From: an uncultured Solirubrobacterales bacterium
Lineage (GTDB): Bacteria > Actinomycetota > Thermoleophilia > Solirubrobacterales > 70-9
Assembly: GCA_903933815.1 (NCBI GenBank)
Contig: CAIZLN010000057.1
Location: 18,596-82,595, forward strand
DNA length: 64,000 bases
Direction: 5' to 3'
Shown here: positions 15,000 to 22,883 of the stretch, in pieces
Numbering within the stretch: the stretch's first letter is position 1
How the letters are laid out: every line of letters starts with the position of its first letter
Made by a program: the position numbers and the translations under genes
Notes under the pieces: generated by a model
What the model saw: the letters and a program-made list of their open reading frames with translations, nothing else
The model's database searches: none
What the model was told of the DNA's origin: nothing

Positions 15000-16493
15000 A
15001 TGTCTGGCAGGACAGCCTGGGTCCTGGCTGATCAGCTTTCGCCTTCCAGCCCGGTGCTCGAAGGTGCCGACAGGGTTCTGCTGATTGAGTCCGTCGCCGG
15101 TGCGGGTCGGCTTGTTTTTCACCGCCAGAAGATTCATCTCGTCTGGTCGGCGATGCGGCATTTCGCCCGGGACCTGGAGCGTCGCGGGATCGAGGTCGAC
15201 TACCGGCGAGCGTCGAGTCTCCGGGAGGGGTTGCTGGGACACATCGACGACCTCGGCCCGAGCCAGGTTGTGCTTCTCGAGCCTTCGACGATCGGCGCTG
15301 GAGAAAAGCTGAGTGCACTGGATCCGAGGGTCGAAGTGCTGGAGGACGGGCTCTTTCTCACCTCTCCGGTTGAGTTCGCCGATTGGGCATCGGAACGCAA
15401 GCAGCTCCGCATGGAGGATTTCTACCGCCGTCAGCGTCGGCGCTTCGGGTTGTTGATGGATGGCGACGAACCGCTGGGTGGGGCCTGGAACTTCGACGCC
15501 GAAAACCGCAAGCGACCCCCGAAGGACAGCTCACCCCCGCGGCCCTACCGCCCCCGCGAGGACGAGATCGACCGCCAGGTGCGAGCGGACCTTGACGAAC
15601 TGTCGGGCAACCTCCCGATGTCCGGCGTCGATGGCCCACGGATATTTCCCGCGACCCGGGCAGAGGCGCAAAGGGCGTTGAAGTCCTTCTGCGAGCAAAG
15701 ACTTCCGGACTTTGGTCGCTACCAGGATGCGATGCTCGGTGGTGAACGGTTCATGTGGCACGCTCTGATTTCGAGCTCGCTCAACCTCGGCCTGCTGAGC
15801 CCGCTCGAATGCGCCCGGGCGGCTGAGGATGCCTACACGGCGGGCCGGGCACCGATCAACTCGGTCGAAGGTTTCATCCGCCAGGTCATTGGATGGCGTG
15901 AGTATGTGTGGGGTGTGTACCGGCTGCGTGGCAGGGTGCTGGCCGGTGAAAACGCCCTCAATGCCCACGCACCCGTCCCGAAGGCCGTCACCGAACTGGA
16001 TCCCGAGGCAACGGACATGGCCTGCCTGAAAGATGTCCTCACAGGCGTACGAGACACCGCTTACGCGCATCACATCGAGCGGCTGATGGTCCTGGGGAAT
16101 CTGATGCTCCTGCTCGGAGTTGAACCGCGGGCCGCCACCGAGTGGTTTCACGGTGCCTTCATCGACGGCTACGAGTGGGTGATGGCGCCGAATGTTGCCG
16201 GGATGGCTCTCTGGGCCGATGGCGGAAAGATGATGTCCAAACCGTATGCAGCATCAGGGCGCTACATCGACCGCATGTCCGATCACTGCCGCGGATGCAG
16301 GTACTCACTCGAAGATCGCACAAGCGAGGACGCGTGTCCGTTTACCGTGCTCTACTGGGACTTTCTGGATCGAAACCGGGAGATCCTTGCAGGCAACCGG
16401 CGGATGTGGATGCCGATGAAGAACCTCGACCGGATTGAACCGGCCGAACTCGATTCCATACGGACTCGCGCTGCGCAGATTCGCGGGCTCTAG
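15000..16493 (+). CDS. FeS bacterial cryptochrome/photolyase (PhrB-like, probable (6-4) photolyase)
   Basis: 497 residues of the photolyase-related FeS-BCP/CryPro class. The N-terminal alpha/beta antenna domain (WVLADQLSPSSP...) is followed by the helical FAD domain with GGERFMWHALISSSLNLGLL, INSVEGFIRQVIGWREYVWG and NVAGMALWADGGKMMSKPY. Cys342, Cys430, Cys433 and Cys446 have the same spacing as the four [4Fe-4S] ligands of Agrobacterium PhrB (350, 438, 441, 454), shifted by exactly 8. Known members repair UV (6-4) photoproducts using blue or near-UV light and bind FAD, a lumazine-type antenna and the cluster. It directly follows heliorhodopsin with a 5-base gap. Heliorhodopsin/photolyase links have been reported before, so this context supports both assignments. 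Confidence 0.93.
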   Translation: MSGRTAWVLADQLSPSSPVLEGADRVLLIESVAGAGRLVFHRQKIHLVWSAMRHFARDLERRGIEVDYRRASSLREGLLGHIDDLGPSQVVLLEPSTIGAGEKLSALDPRVEVLEDGLFLTSPVEFADWASERKQLRMEDFYRRQRRRFGLLMDGDEPLGGAWNFDAENRKRPPKDSSPPRPYRPREDEIDRQVRADLDELSGNLPMSGVDGPRIFPATRAEAQRALKSFCEQRLPDFGRYQDAMLGGERFMWHALISSSLNLGLLSPLECARAAEDAYTAGRAPINSVEGFIRQVIGWREYVWGVYRLRGRVLAGENALNAHAPVPKAVTELDPEATDMACLKDVLTGVRDTAYAHHIERLMVLGNLMLLLGVEPRAATEWFHGAFIDGYEWVMAPNVAGMALWADGGKMMSKPYAASGRYIDRMSDHCRGCRYSLEDRTSEDACPFTVLYWDFLDRNREILAGNRRMWMPMKNLDRIEPAELDSIRTRAAQIRGL

Positions 16494-16544
16494 ACTCAAG
16501 GTGTCCGCACCCCGAGGGTGCACCGAGGAGAGGAGCCGTGCCAG

Positions 16545-17906
16545 ATGGACAAGCAAGTCAAGTACCTGCTCGACGAATCGCATATCCCTGATCACTGGGT
16601 CAACATCGCTGCCGACCTTCCCGGGGAACCACTGCCTCCGCTCAACCCCGGCACTGGCCAGCCGCTCGGGCCCGAGGACCTCGCTCCGCTCTTCCCGATG
16701 GGCCTGATCGAACAGGAAGTCTCGATGGAGCCGGATATCGGCATCCCCGAAGAAGTGATCGACGCCTACCGGCTCTGGCGCCCGACGCCGCTGATCCGGG
16801 CCCGCCGCCTGGAGAAGGTGCTGGACACCCCGGCCCACATCTATTTCAAGTACGAAGGGGTTTCGCCGGCCGGTTCGCACAAGCCGAACAGCGCCATCCC
16901 CCAGGCCTGGTACAACCGCCAGGAGGGTGTGAAGAAGCTGGCAACCGAGACAGGGGCAGGCCAGTGGGGCTCTTCACTTGCGCTGGCATGCGAAATGTTC
17001 GGACTCGAGTGTGAGGTCTTCATGGTCGGCGTGAGCTATGACCAGAAGCCTTATCGCCGGGCGATGATGGAGACCTGGGGTGCCACGGTGCATCGCAGTC
17101 CTTCACAGCTGACCGAGGCCGGCCGCGCACAAGCCGAACATGTCACCGGCAGCCTCGGGATCGCGATATCGGAGGCGGTCGAAGTGGCCGCTTCGAACGA
17201 GGACACCAAATATGCCCTCGGCTCGGTGCTCAACCATGTCTGCCTGCATCAGACGGTGATCGGGCAGGAGGCGATCGCCCAGCTCGAGATGGCCGGGGAG
17301 TATCCGGATGTCGTGATCGGCTGCGTTGGTGGCGGATCCAATTTCGCCGGTATTGCCTTCCCTCTGCTCCGCAAGAAGCTGAAGGAAGGCCTGAACACAC
17401 GCTTCCTCGGAGTCGAGCCTGCAGCCTGTCCGACCATGACCCAGGGTACCTACGCCTACGACTTCGGGGACACAGTCGGGATGACACCGTTGATGCCGAT
17501 GTACACGCTCGGCCATGACTTCGTTCCGCCACCCGTACATGCTGGCGGCCTGCGCTACCACGGCGTCGCACCGGTTCTGGCGGCGCTGGTCAAGGAGGGG
17601 CTGGTCGAGGCCCAGGCGATTCCCCAGACCGAGGCTTTCGCTGCGGCGATCACTTTCGCCCGGGCTGAAGGAATCATTCCGGCTCCGGAGCCGACCCACG
17701 CCATCCGGGCGGTCTTCAACGAAGCCGAAAAGGCGAAGCAGGAAGGTGACGAGCGGGTGATTCTGTTCAATCTGTGCGGACACGGTCATCTGGATCTGGC
17801 CGCCTACCAGAGCTACCTGTCCGGCGAACTGGTCGATCTCGAGTTCTCCGAGGCCGAGATGGATCGGGCTCTGGAAGGTCTGCCGGAGGCTCCTTCAGTG
17901 GCCTGA
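16545..17906 (+). CDS. Tryptophan synthase beta chain-like PLP enzyme (TrpB2)
   Basis: 453 residues of the TrpB2 branch. Seen: [14 protein letters not shown], the PLP-lysine segment [29 protein letters not shown], the phosphate loop [14 protein letters not shown], a long insertion with [24 protein letters not shown] typical of TrpB2, and [16 protein letters not shown] at the end. The ATG at 16545 follows a GAGGAGAGGAG ribosome site. TrpB2 enzymes condense indole with serine or O-phosphoserine, often without a TrpA partner; no trpA is nearby. It starts 51 bases after the photolyase on the same strand, so a shared transcript is possible. It could be the main or an accessory tryptophan synthase. 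Confidence 0.9.
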   Translation: MDKQVKYLLDESHIPDHWVNIAADLPGEPLPPLNPGTGQPLGPEDLAPLFPMGLIEQEVSMEPDIGIPEEVIDAYRLWRPTPLIRARRLEKVLDTPAHIYFKYEGVSPAGSHKPNSAIPQAWYNRQEGVKKLATETGAGQWGSSLALACEMFGLECEVFMVGVSYDQKPYRRAMMETWGATVHRSPSQLTEAGRAQAEHVTGSLGIAISEAVEVAASNEDTKYALGSVLNHVCLHQTVIGQEAIAQLEMAGEYPDVVIGCVGGGSNFAGIAFPLLRKKLKEGLNTRFLGVEPAACPTMTQGTYAYDFGDTVGMTPLMPMYTLGHDFVPPPVHAGGLRYHGVAPVLAALVKEGLVEAQAIPQTEAFAAAITFARAEGIIPAPEPTHAIRAVFNEAEKAKQEGDERVILFNLCGHGHLDLAAYQSYLSGELVDLEFSEAEMDRALEGLPEAPSVA

Positions 17907-18392
17907 ACGCCTTGCCAGGCCGGCAGCGGTCTGGCCGAGTACATGCTGGTACCTCACAGTCGGCTGCTGATCCCACTTGACGACCTTGACCCAAGGGATG
18001 CCGCACCGCTCTCCGATACAGCCCTGACTCCTTACCACGCGATAAAGCGGTCTCTCCATCGCCTGACCCCGGGTTCGACCGCAGTCGTGGTCGGCTCCGA
18101 GTCTACGCTCGCTCTCGCAGGGCAGGCCCTCGCCTTTGAAGGTGACCTGACTTTGCTGGGGCTGGCGGGCGGCACGATCGAATACGGGGCCATGACGCTG
18201 CCTTGGGGTGCCCGGATCGCAACTACTTACTGGGGAACTGCTGCCGAGTTGATGGAAGTACTCAACCTGGCTCAATCGGGGAGCATCGAAATAAGGACGG
18301 AGAGGGTCCCCCTTGAAGGTGTTGCCGATGCTTACGCCCGGCTGGCCCGGGGCGAGGTAGAGAGTCGAATCGTTGCCTGGCCGTCAGGCTGA
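17907..18392 (+). pseudogene. Remnant of a zinc-type (MDR) alcohol dehydrogenase
   Basis: The frame is open from directly after the TrpB2 stop; the first ATG is at 17943. Residues from there (MLVPHSRLLIPLDDLDPRDAAPL, ALTPYHAIKRSLHRLTPGSTAVVVG) match the middle of MDR alcohol dehydrogenases, and the later part (LTLLGLAGGTIEYG, TTYWGTAAELMEVL) matches their C-terminus. The N-terminal GroES-like zinc domain is missing, and so is most of the Rossmann nucleotide domain: VVVG passes straight into SESTLALAGQAL, where intact enzymes have the GGLGH coenzyme loop and about 70 more residues. Neither zinc site nor cofactor site can form. It ends 1 base from a second, convergent gene remnant. Decay or an assembly deletion are both possible. 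Confidence 0.8.
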
Positions 18393-18393
18393 G

Positions 18394-18600
18394 TCAGGCG
18401 CGAGGCAAAACCATTACCGGACAGTGGACTTCGCGCATCAGTTCGGAGGTGACTGAACCGAGCAGTACCCGGCGCAGGGGTCCGTAGCCACGCGATCCGA
18501 CACAGAGCATGTCCAGCCCGTTGGCAGACTGTCGACGCAGCTCTTCGGAGGCCGCACTCAGGGATGTCTCATACGCCAGGCAGCAGTTGCCGGCCCGAAG
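18394..18600 (-). pseudogene. C-terminal fragment of a universal stress protein (UspA family)
   Basis: About 55 codons at this 3' end match the UspA C-terminus: SAASEELRRQSANGLDMLCVGSRGYGPLRRVLLGSVTSELMREVHCPVMVLPRA, given here in parts as GSRGYGPLRR (the ATP-binding G-2x-G-9x-G motif) and CPVMVLPRA. The N-terminal half (the VVGYDGS strand and following helices) is absent, and no credible start codon with a family N-terminus is found before the ferric-reductase-like gene. The frame remains open upstream but does not resemble the family. It lies back to back with the alcohol dehydrogenase remnant. A complete Usp is present at 48431. Confidence 0.72.
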
Positions 18601-18614
18601 GAGTCCCCGGGGGA

Positions 18615-19187
18615 TTAACCGGTGCCCGGCGCCTTCACCCGGGCTGCTGGTCCGCCCGGACGCTGACCCAGTCTCATGCCCAGGAGCACGAGTGCCGGCA
18701 GCGATACCAGGGCTACCGGAATCTGAAGCCAGAGTTCGCCGGCATCGGTGCCGGCACCGAATGTGTGAAAGATCCCGAGGATCCAGAAAAGCGCGGTAAA
18801 CCGGTGGGCGGTTCGCCAGCGGGCCGGTCCGATCCATTTGCGGGCGTAGTAGCTCAGCCCGAGCAGGACCATGCCGTATCCGGAAATAATTCCGACTCCG
18901 GTCCAGAAGGGCCGATATGAAAGCTGAAACGGGATGGCAATGCCCGCGAGTCCGGGGTTCAGCCAGGGATCCCAGAGCAGAAGCAGTCCGTGGGCGACAA
19001 TTGCCACGATCGTTGCAATCGAAAGCGCTTCATGGAGGGGCTTCATCTCACCGAACCTGCCCAGCTTGATCAATCGCCCTCTTCCGGCAAGAAGCCCCGA
19101 AGTGACGGATAGGCCAGCCAGGAGAATTGCGGCGATTCCGGTTCCCCGGCTGAGGATCCACCAGATGTGTAATCCGTTACCGCTCAT
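18615..19187 (-). CDS. Ferric-reductase-like transmembrane cytochrome b domain protein
   Basis: 190 residues with about five to six membrane segments, starting MSGNGLHIWWILSRGTGIAAILL. Histidines placed in helices (PLHEALSIATIVAIVAHGLLLL, WRTAHRFTALFWILGIFHTFGAG) are the likely ligands of two b-type hemes, as in the ferric reductase-like/YedZ group. Such proteins move electrons across the membrane to an extracytoplasmic acceptor. The start overlaps the end of the apbE gene by 4 bases, so the two are translationally coupled. The FMN transferase next door suggests that a covalently flavinylated partner receives the electrons. No soluble NAD(P)H domain is fused here. Confidence 0.8.
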   Translation of the reverse strand: MSGNGLHIWWILSRGTGIAAILLAGLSVTSGLLAGRGRLIKLGRFGEMKPLHEALSIATIVAIVAHGLLLLWDPWLNPGLAGIAIPFQLSYRPFWTGVGIISGYGMVLLGLSYYARKWIGPARWRTAHRFTALFWILGIFHTFGAGTDAGELWLQIPVALVSLPALVLLGMRLGQRPGGPAARVKAPGTG

Positions 19188-20146
19188 CGCTCCACCTCCT
19201 GAAGTTCCACGCAGTCTCCAATGGCGATCAGGCGGCCGTCTGCGAGAACGGCCAGCCCTCCGTGAACCAGCCAGTCGGCGGCGGCCTCCGGACCGGCCAG
19301 CAGCGCCGCCTTCGCACGGATCTCAGCCTCTACGCCGGTCGGGGCAATCGCCGTCACCTGCACTACGCCGGTGTGCGCCGGCCTGCCCGACGACGGATCA
19401 ATCAGATGGTGAGCAGCCTGGCCCTTGTCGTCTGTCCAGGAACGCCGGGTGATTCCGCTGGTTGCGATGGCGCCCTCTGCCAGGCGGATGGTCGCCAACG
19501 ACCCACTGTCTTCGTCGGGTGATGCGACCAGGACATCGCGAATGATTCCCGCTGTTCCGCCGAACCGGATGTCACCGACGCAACTGACGGCGAATGATTC
19601 GAGGTTCTGTAGTGCTTCGGCTCCGATGTCAGCCGCGAGTCCCTTGCCTATACCCCCGCTGTCGAGCCTGACTCCGGGTGGCCTGACGACCGTTCCGGAA
19701 TCCTGATCGACCGAAACCTCACGCCATTTCGAGGCGGGGTCTGCGCCCCCTTCCCGCCTCCCGATCTCGGTTGCCTGAAGGCCTTCGGGGGCTGCCTTAC
19801 GCTTCCTGGAATCGAATGATTCGTTGTAGCCGGCCTGCTCCACCGCGCCGATGCAGGTTGCGTCGACCAGGCCACCGCTCAGTTCGCCGGCGTAGCCGAC
19901 CAGGTCGGCGAACCGCAGCATGAGGGGACTTGAAGGCACGGCTGGACGCGGGTCCCGGTTGAGCCGGCTGAGCTCGCTGTCCGGTTCGAATCTGGTCAGG
20001 CGACGATGCAGCTCACCGATGGCGCTTTCAGCACTGTTGATCGCCGACTGCCCCCCCGCACCGGTCGCCCGGATGTCGACAGTCCCGCCGAGCGCCGGGA
20101 ACTGGCGGGCTGTCTCAACTGCCACAGCAGGCTCGGTCTGGTTCAT
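19184..20146 (-). CDS. apbE: FAD:protein FMN transferase (ApbE family)
   Basis: About 320 residues from the ATG at 20146. Seen: RRLTRFEPDSELSRLN, the family core VRLDSGGIGKGLAADIGAEAL, and the C-terminal magnesium/FAD loop AIATSGITRRSW followed by HHLIDPSSGRPAHTG. ApbE uses FAD to attach FMN to a Thr/Ser in target proteins of Rnf, Nqr or extracytoplasmic FMN-binding domains. The frame stays open to 20284, but the upstream part overlaps the neighbouring gene and lacks family features. There is no clear signal peptide. It overlaps the cytochrome gene downstream by 4 bases. No target protein with the usual DxxSGAT-type motif is in this window. Confidence 0.85.
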   Translation of the reverse strand: MNQTEPAVAVETARQFPALGGTVDIRATGAGGQSAINSAESAIGELHRRLTRFEPDSELSRLNRDPRPAVPSSPLMLRFADLVGYAGELSGGLVDATCIGAVEQAGYNESFDSRKRKAAPEGLQATEIGRREGGADPASKWREVSVDQDSGTVVRPPGVRLDSGGIGKGLAADIGAEALQNLESFAVSCVGDIRFGGTAGIIRDVLVASPDEDSGSLATIRLAEGAIATSGITRRSWTDDKGQAAHHLIDPSSGRPAHTGVVQVTAIAPTGVEAEIRAKAALLAGPEAAADWLVHGGLAVLADGRLIAIGDCVELQEVER

Positions 20147-20192
20147 GGGATCACTGGAGCTTTCGATTGCCGTGTCGGATTGAAAGAGGTTC

Positions 20193-20570
20193 TCATGACT
20201 GGCTCGTTTCAAGTGGCGTCGTCGAGGTTGAAGTTGAGCTGGAGCTCGAGCTTGAGTAACCCTTGTTGTATTCATCGTCTTCATCGCTCGTCAGTGCGGT
20301 GACTGCGCCGAGCGCCAGCGTAACGATCATCTCGGCTGTTCCGAGTTTTTCGGGCTCACTGTCGGCCGAGGAAGAGTTGACCAGTGCTATCTGATCTCCC
20401 TGCGGATCTGCTGGCTGGTCGAGCTGGGTGCGGGCAAGTATCACTCCGCTGAATACTGCCGTCAGGGTGGCCGCCGCGATCGCCACGCGGCGACGGATGT
20501 TCCTGATTCGTGCGGCTCTGGCCTGCATCTTGGCGTTGGCAAGTTCTCTGGGTGTCAGTTCTTCGTTCAT
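20193..20570 (-). CDS. Small single-pass membrane protein with acidic and Ser/Thr-rich tail
   Basis: This 125-residue product starts MNEELTPRELANAKMQARAARIRNIRRR, a basic cytoplasmic segment. One membrane helix follows (VAIAAATLTAVFSGVILA), then an exported part with a conserved-looking middle (LGTAEMIVTLALGAVTALTS), a DEDDEY cluster and a low-complexity Ser/Thr end. The family is not recognised. Such proteins recur beside ferric-reductase/ApbE genes, so it may be a structural or electron-transfer accessory; that is inference. It lacks an FMN-attachment motif. It lies upstream of apbE on the same strand and is divergent from the response regulator (about 100 bases between the starts). A longer start at 20603 is possible but less likely. 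Confidence 0.6.
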   Translation of the reverse strand: MNEELTPRELANAKMQARAARIRNIRRRVAIAAATLTAVFSGVILARTQLDQPADPQGDQIALVNSSSADSEPEKLGTAEMIVTLALGAVTALTSDEDDEYNKGYSSSSSSSTSTSTTPLETSQS

Positions 20571-20672
20571 GGAAGAAAGGTTGACTGCGCCGACACTGGC
20601 CAAATTAAGAACTGCGTGAGAGTCTTCTTATCTTTGTGACCCGCATCTTCTTTGCCTCTAGCATGCCTCTCG

Positions 20673-21347
20673 ATGCGAATCCTGGTGGTTGAAGACGAAC
20701 GTGCGATCGCCGACTTTGTCGGGCGCGGACTCGAGTCCGAGGGTTACGCCGTTACCTGTGTTCACGATGGCGCGGAAGGTGAAGCACTCGCCCTGACCGG
20801 GCGGTTCGACCTGCTCGTGCTCGACCTGATGCTCCCGGGGCGGACCGGAATGGAAATTCTCCAGTCCTTCCGGGTCGCCGATCGGGAAACGCCGGTGATA
20901 CTCCTCACCGCCAGGGCAGAGGTGTCCGACCGGGTGGCGGGTCTGGACAGCGGCGCAACCGACTACGTGACCAAGCCCTTCGCCTTTGAGGAACTGGCTG
21001 CCCGGATCCGGACCCACCTTCGTCGCCCGGGTCAGGAGAAGCCAACCGCACTGAAGGTAGGCAGCCTTGAGATCAATCTGCTCAAACGCTCAGTGAGCCG
21101 TGGGGGACTCGACATCAGACTCTCGGCCCGCGAGTTTGACCTGCTTGCCTTCCTGATGAGGCATCCCGGGCAGGTGCTTTCGCGGGAGCAGTTGCTGAAT
21201 GGCGTCTGGGGGTACGACTATGACCCGGGCACGAATGTGGTCGGTGTTTACATCGCTTACCTGCGCCGAAAGCTTTCGGTCGACGGCCTTGAGGACCCGA
21301 TCGAGACCCTGCGTTCAGTCGGATACCGGCTGCTGGAGGAAACTTGA
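20673..21347 (+). CDS. OmpR/PhoB-family response regulator
   Basis: 224 residues from the ATG at 20673 (MRILVVEDERAIADF). The receiver domain has the acidic pair E8/D9, phospho-acceptor Asp51 (LLVLDLMLPG), a Thr in VILLTARAE and the Lys of VTKPFAF. The C-terminal winged helix shows LSAREFDLLAFLMRHPGQVLSREQLL and VVGVYIAYLRRKL. A DNA-binding transcription factor, probably acting on the divergent membrane-redox genes 20570-18615 and on itself. Its stop overlaps the kinase start through TTGA, so the pair is translationally coupled. Confidence 0.93.
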   Translation: MRILVVEDERAIADFVGRGLESEGYAVTCVHDGAEGEALALTGRFDLLVLDLMLPGRTGMEILQSFRVADRETPVILLTARAEVSDRVAGLDSGATDYVTKPFAFEELAARIRTHLRRPGQEKPTALKVGSLEINLLKRSVSRGGLDIRLSAREFDLLAFLMRHPGQVLSREQLLNGVWGYDYDPGTNVVGVYIAYLRRKLSVDGLEDPIETLRSVGYRLLEET

Positions 21348-22861
21348 TCCGGCGCCTTCCGGGGGTCGGGCTTCGAGGCCGGCTGGCTATCTCGATCGCG
21401 CTGATCATTCTCGTCGCTCTCGGGATCACCTACCTGGCCGTTTACAGAGGCACCGGGGCAGACCTCCGCCAGCAGACCGACACGGACCTTGAGCGCGAGG
21501 CGGGCAATCTGGCACGGACACTCACTGCCGGTGAGCCGCTTGATCCATCTGAGTACATTGTTCGCGCCAGGCAACTTGTTGATTCCCAGCCGTTTGCCGC
21601 AACCTCGCGCCTCATTGCCATCTCGATCGGCGATCAGATCGTGACCAATCAGCCGGAGTTGCTCGGGCTCGCCGTGGCGTCCGGTGATTCGGACGATGAG
21701 AGCCGGAACGAACCGGGGGAGGATGAAGGCTCTGAAAGCCCCGATGAGTCTGAACAGGAAGACGAGTCTGACGACCGGGAAAGTGCGCGGAGACTGCTGA
21801 CCGCGGATTCAGGCTTTTCTACAGTCGAAGTACACGATGTGGGGGATGTGAGGCTGCTGGTCAGCCCGGTTGCCCTGCCTGATGAAGGTGTGGCTGCCAT
21901 AAGGGTCGGGCAACCGCTCGAATCGGTGGAACGTGCGCTGGACGGGCTCAGCCGGACCTTTCTGGTCGTTGGGCTGTTGACGCTGGTTGTGGCAGCGATT
22001 GCCGGCTGGCTGCTGGCCAGTCGCACGGCCGCACCGCTGCGGCGGATGGCTGGTGTCGCCGAGGGGGTCGACGGTGGTGACATCTCCGCCCGTATGCCGG
22101 TCGCGGAGCACAGCAAAGACGAAGTCAGCCGGCTTTCGGGGTCGTTCAACCGGATGCTGGACCGGCTGGAGGAGGCGTTTTCCCGTCAACGCGCCTTCGT
22201 GGCTGACGCATCCCACGACCTTCGCACTCCGCTGACGATCATCAAGGGGCAGCTGGAGGTTCTGGCGCGAAATCCGGATCCTGATGCGGATGAAGTCCGG
22301 CGGGTTACGGCTCAGGTGACGGCCGCAACGGCCCGAATGGATCGCCTGATCAACGACCTGCTGCTGCTCGCCAGAGCTGATTCAGGAATTGAGGCGACCA
22401 GGGAACCAGTCGAGCTTGCCCCGTTGCTGGCGGCCGAGGTCGAAGGAATCCGTGATGCCAGCGGGCGCGAAATTGAGGTTGGGGAGATCAGCGGTCGTCG
22501 GGTGGATATAGACCGGGACGAGATGGCACGCGCCATCTCGAACCTTGTTTCGAATGCGGTGGCTTATGGCGGAAAAGATGGTCGGGTCCGGATTACGGCG
22601 GTGGACCAGGGACCGAACGTGGTGATCGCCGTGGAAGACGACGGCCCCGGCGTGCCTGCCGCTATGCGGGGCCGGGTGTTTGACCGGTTCGCCCGCCTTG
22701 AGAGCTCCCGCTCCAGCGAGAGTGGTGGCTCGGGTCTGGGCCTGGCAATCGTGAAAGCGGTCGTTGAGTCACAGGGTGGGACTGTCGGCTGCTCGGCTTC
22801 GTCACTCGGTGGGGCCCGATTTACGATCACCCTGCCTGCGGCCCGAGGGTTCCTTGCCTGA
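21344..22861 (+). CDS. Two-component sensor histidine kinase with hyperacidic extracytoplasmic loop
   Basis: 505 residues from a TTG that overlaps the regulator stop. TM1 is at about 13-34, the extracytoplasmic sensor at about 35-205, and TM2 at about 206-226. A HAMP region follows (RTAAPLRRMAGVAEGVDGGD), then the H-box with His291 (ASHDLRTPL) and the ATPase with N-box NLVSNAVAYGG, DDGPGVP and GGSGLGLAIVKA. Unusually, sensor residues 115-147 are almost all Asp, Glu and Ser. Such acidic loops can bind cations; in PmrB, acidic periplasmic residues sense iron or aluminium, so a metal or pH cue fits the neighbouring ferric-reductase-like genes. That link is inference. The kinase itself is certain. 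Confidence 0.92.
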   Translation: MIRRLPGVGLRGRLAISIALIILVALGITYLAVYRGTGADLRQQTDTDLEREAGNLARTLTAGEPLDPSEYIVRARQLVDSQPFAATSRLIAISIGDQIVTNQPELLGLAVASGDSDDESRNEPGEDEGSESPDESEQEDESDDRESARRLLTADSGFSTVEVHDVGDVRLLVSPVALPDEGVAAIRVGQPLESVERALDGLSRTFLVVGLLTLVVAAIAGWLLASRTAAPLRRMAGVAEGVDGGDISARMPVAEHSKDEVSRLSGSFNRMLDRLEEAFSRQRAFVADASHDLRTPLTIIKGQLEVLARNPDPDADEVRRVTAQVTAATARMDRLINDLLLLARADSGIEATREPVELAPLLAAEVEGIRDASGREIEVGEISGRRVDIDRDEMARAISNLVSNAVAYGGKDGRVRITAVDQGPNVVIAVEDDGPGVPAAMRGRVFDRFARLESSRSSESGGSGLGLAIVKAVVESQGGTVGCSASSLGGARFTITLPAARGFLA

Positions 22862-22883
22862 GCGGTCAGGAATACTTCAGTCG

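Noticed and set aside
14224..15318. Minus-strand ORF of 364 codons across heliorhodopsin and photolyase
   Set aside because: Antisense of two firmly identified genes; composition of a GC shadow.
20193..20570. Small protein as the FMN-carrying target of ApbE
   Set aside because: No DxxSGAT/S-type attachment motif was found; the Ser/Thr-rich tail is low complexity.
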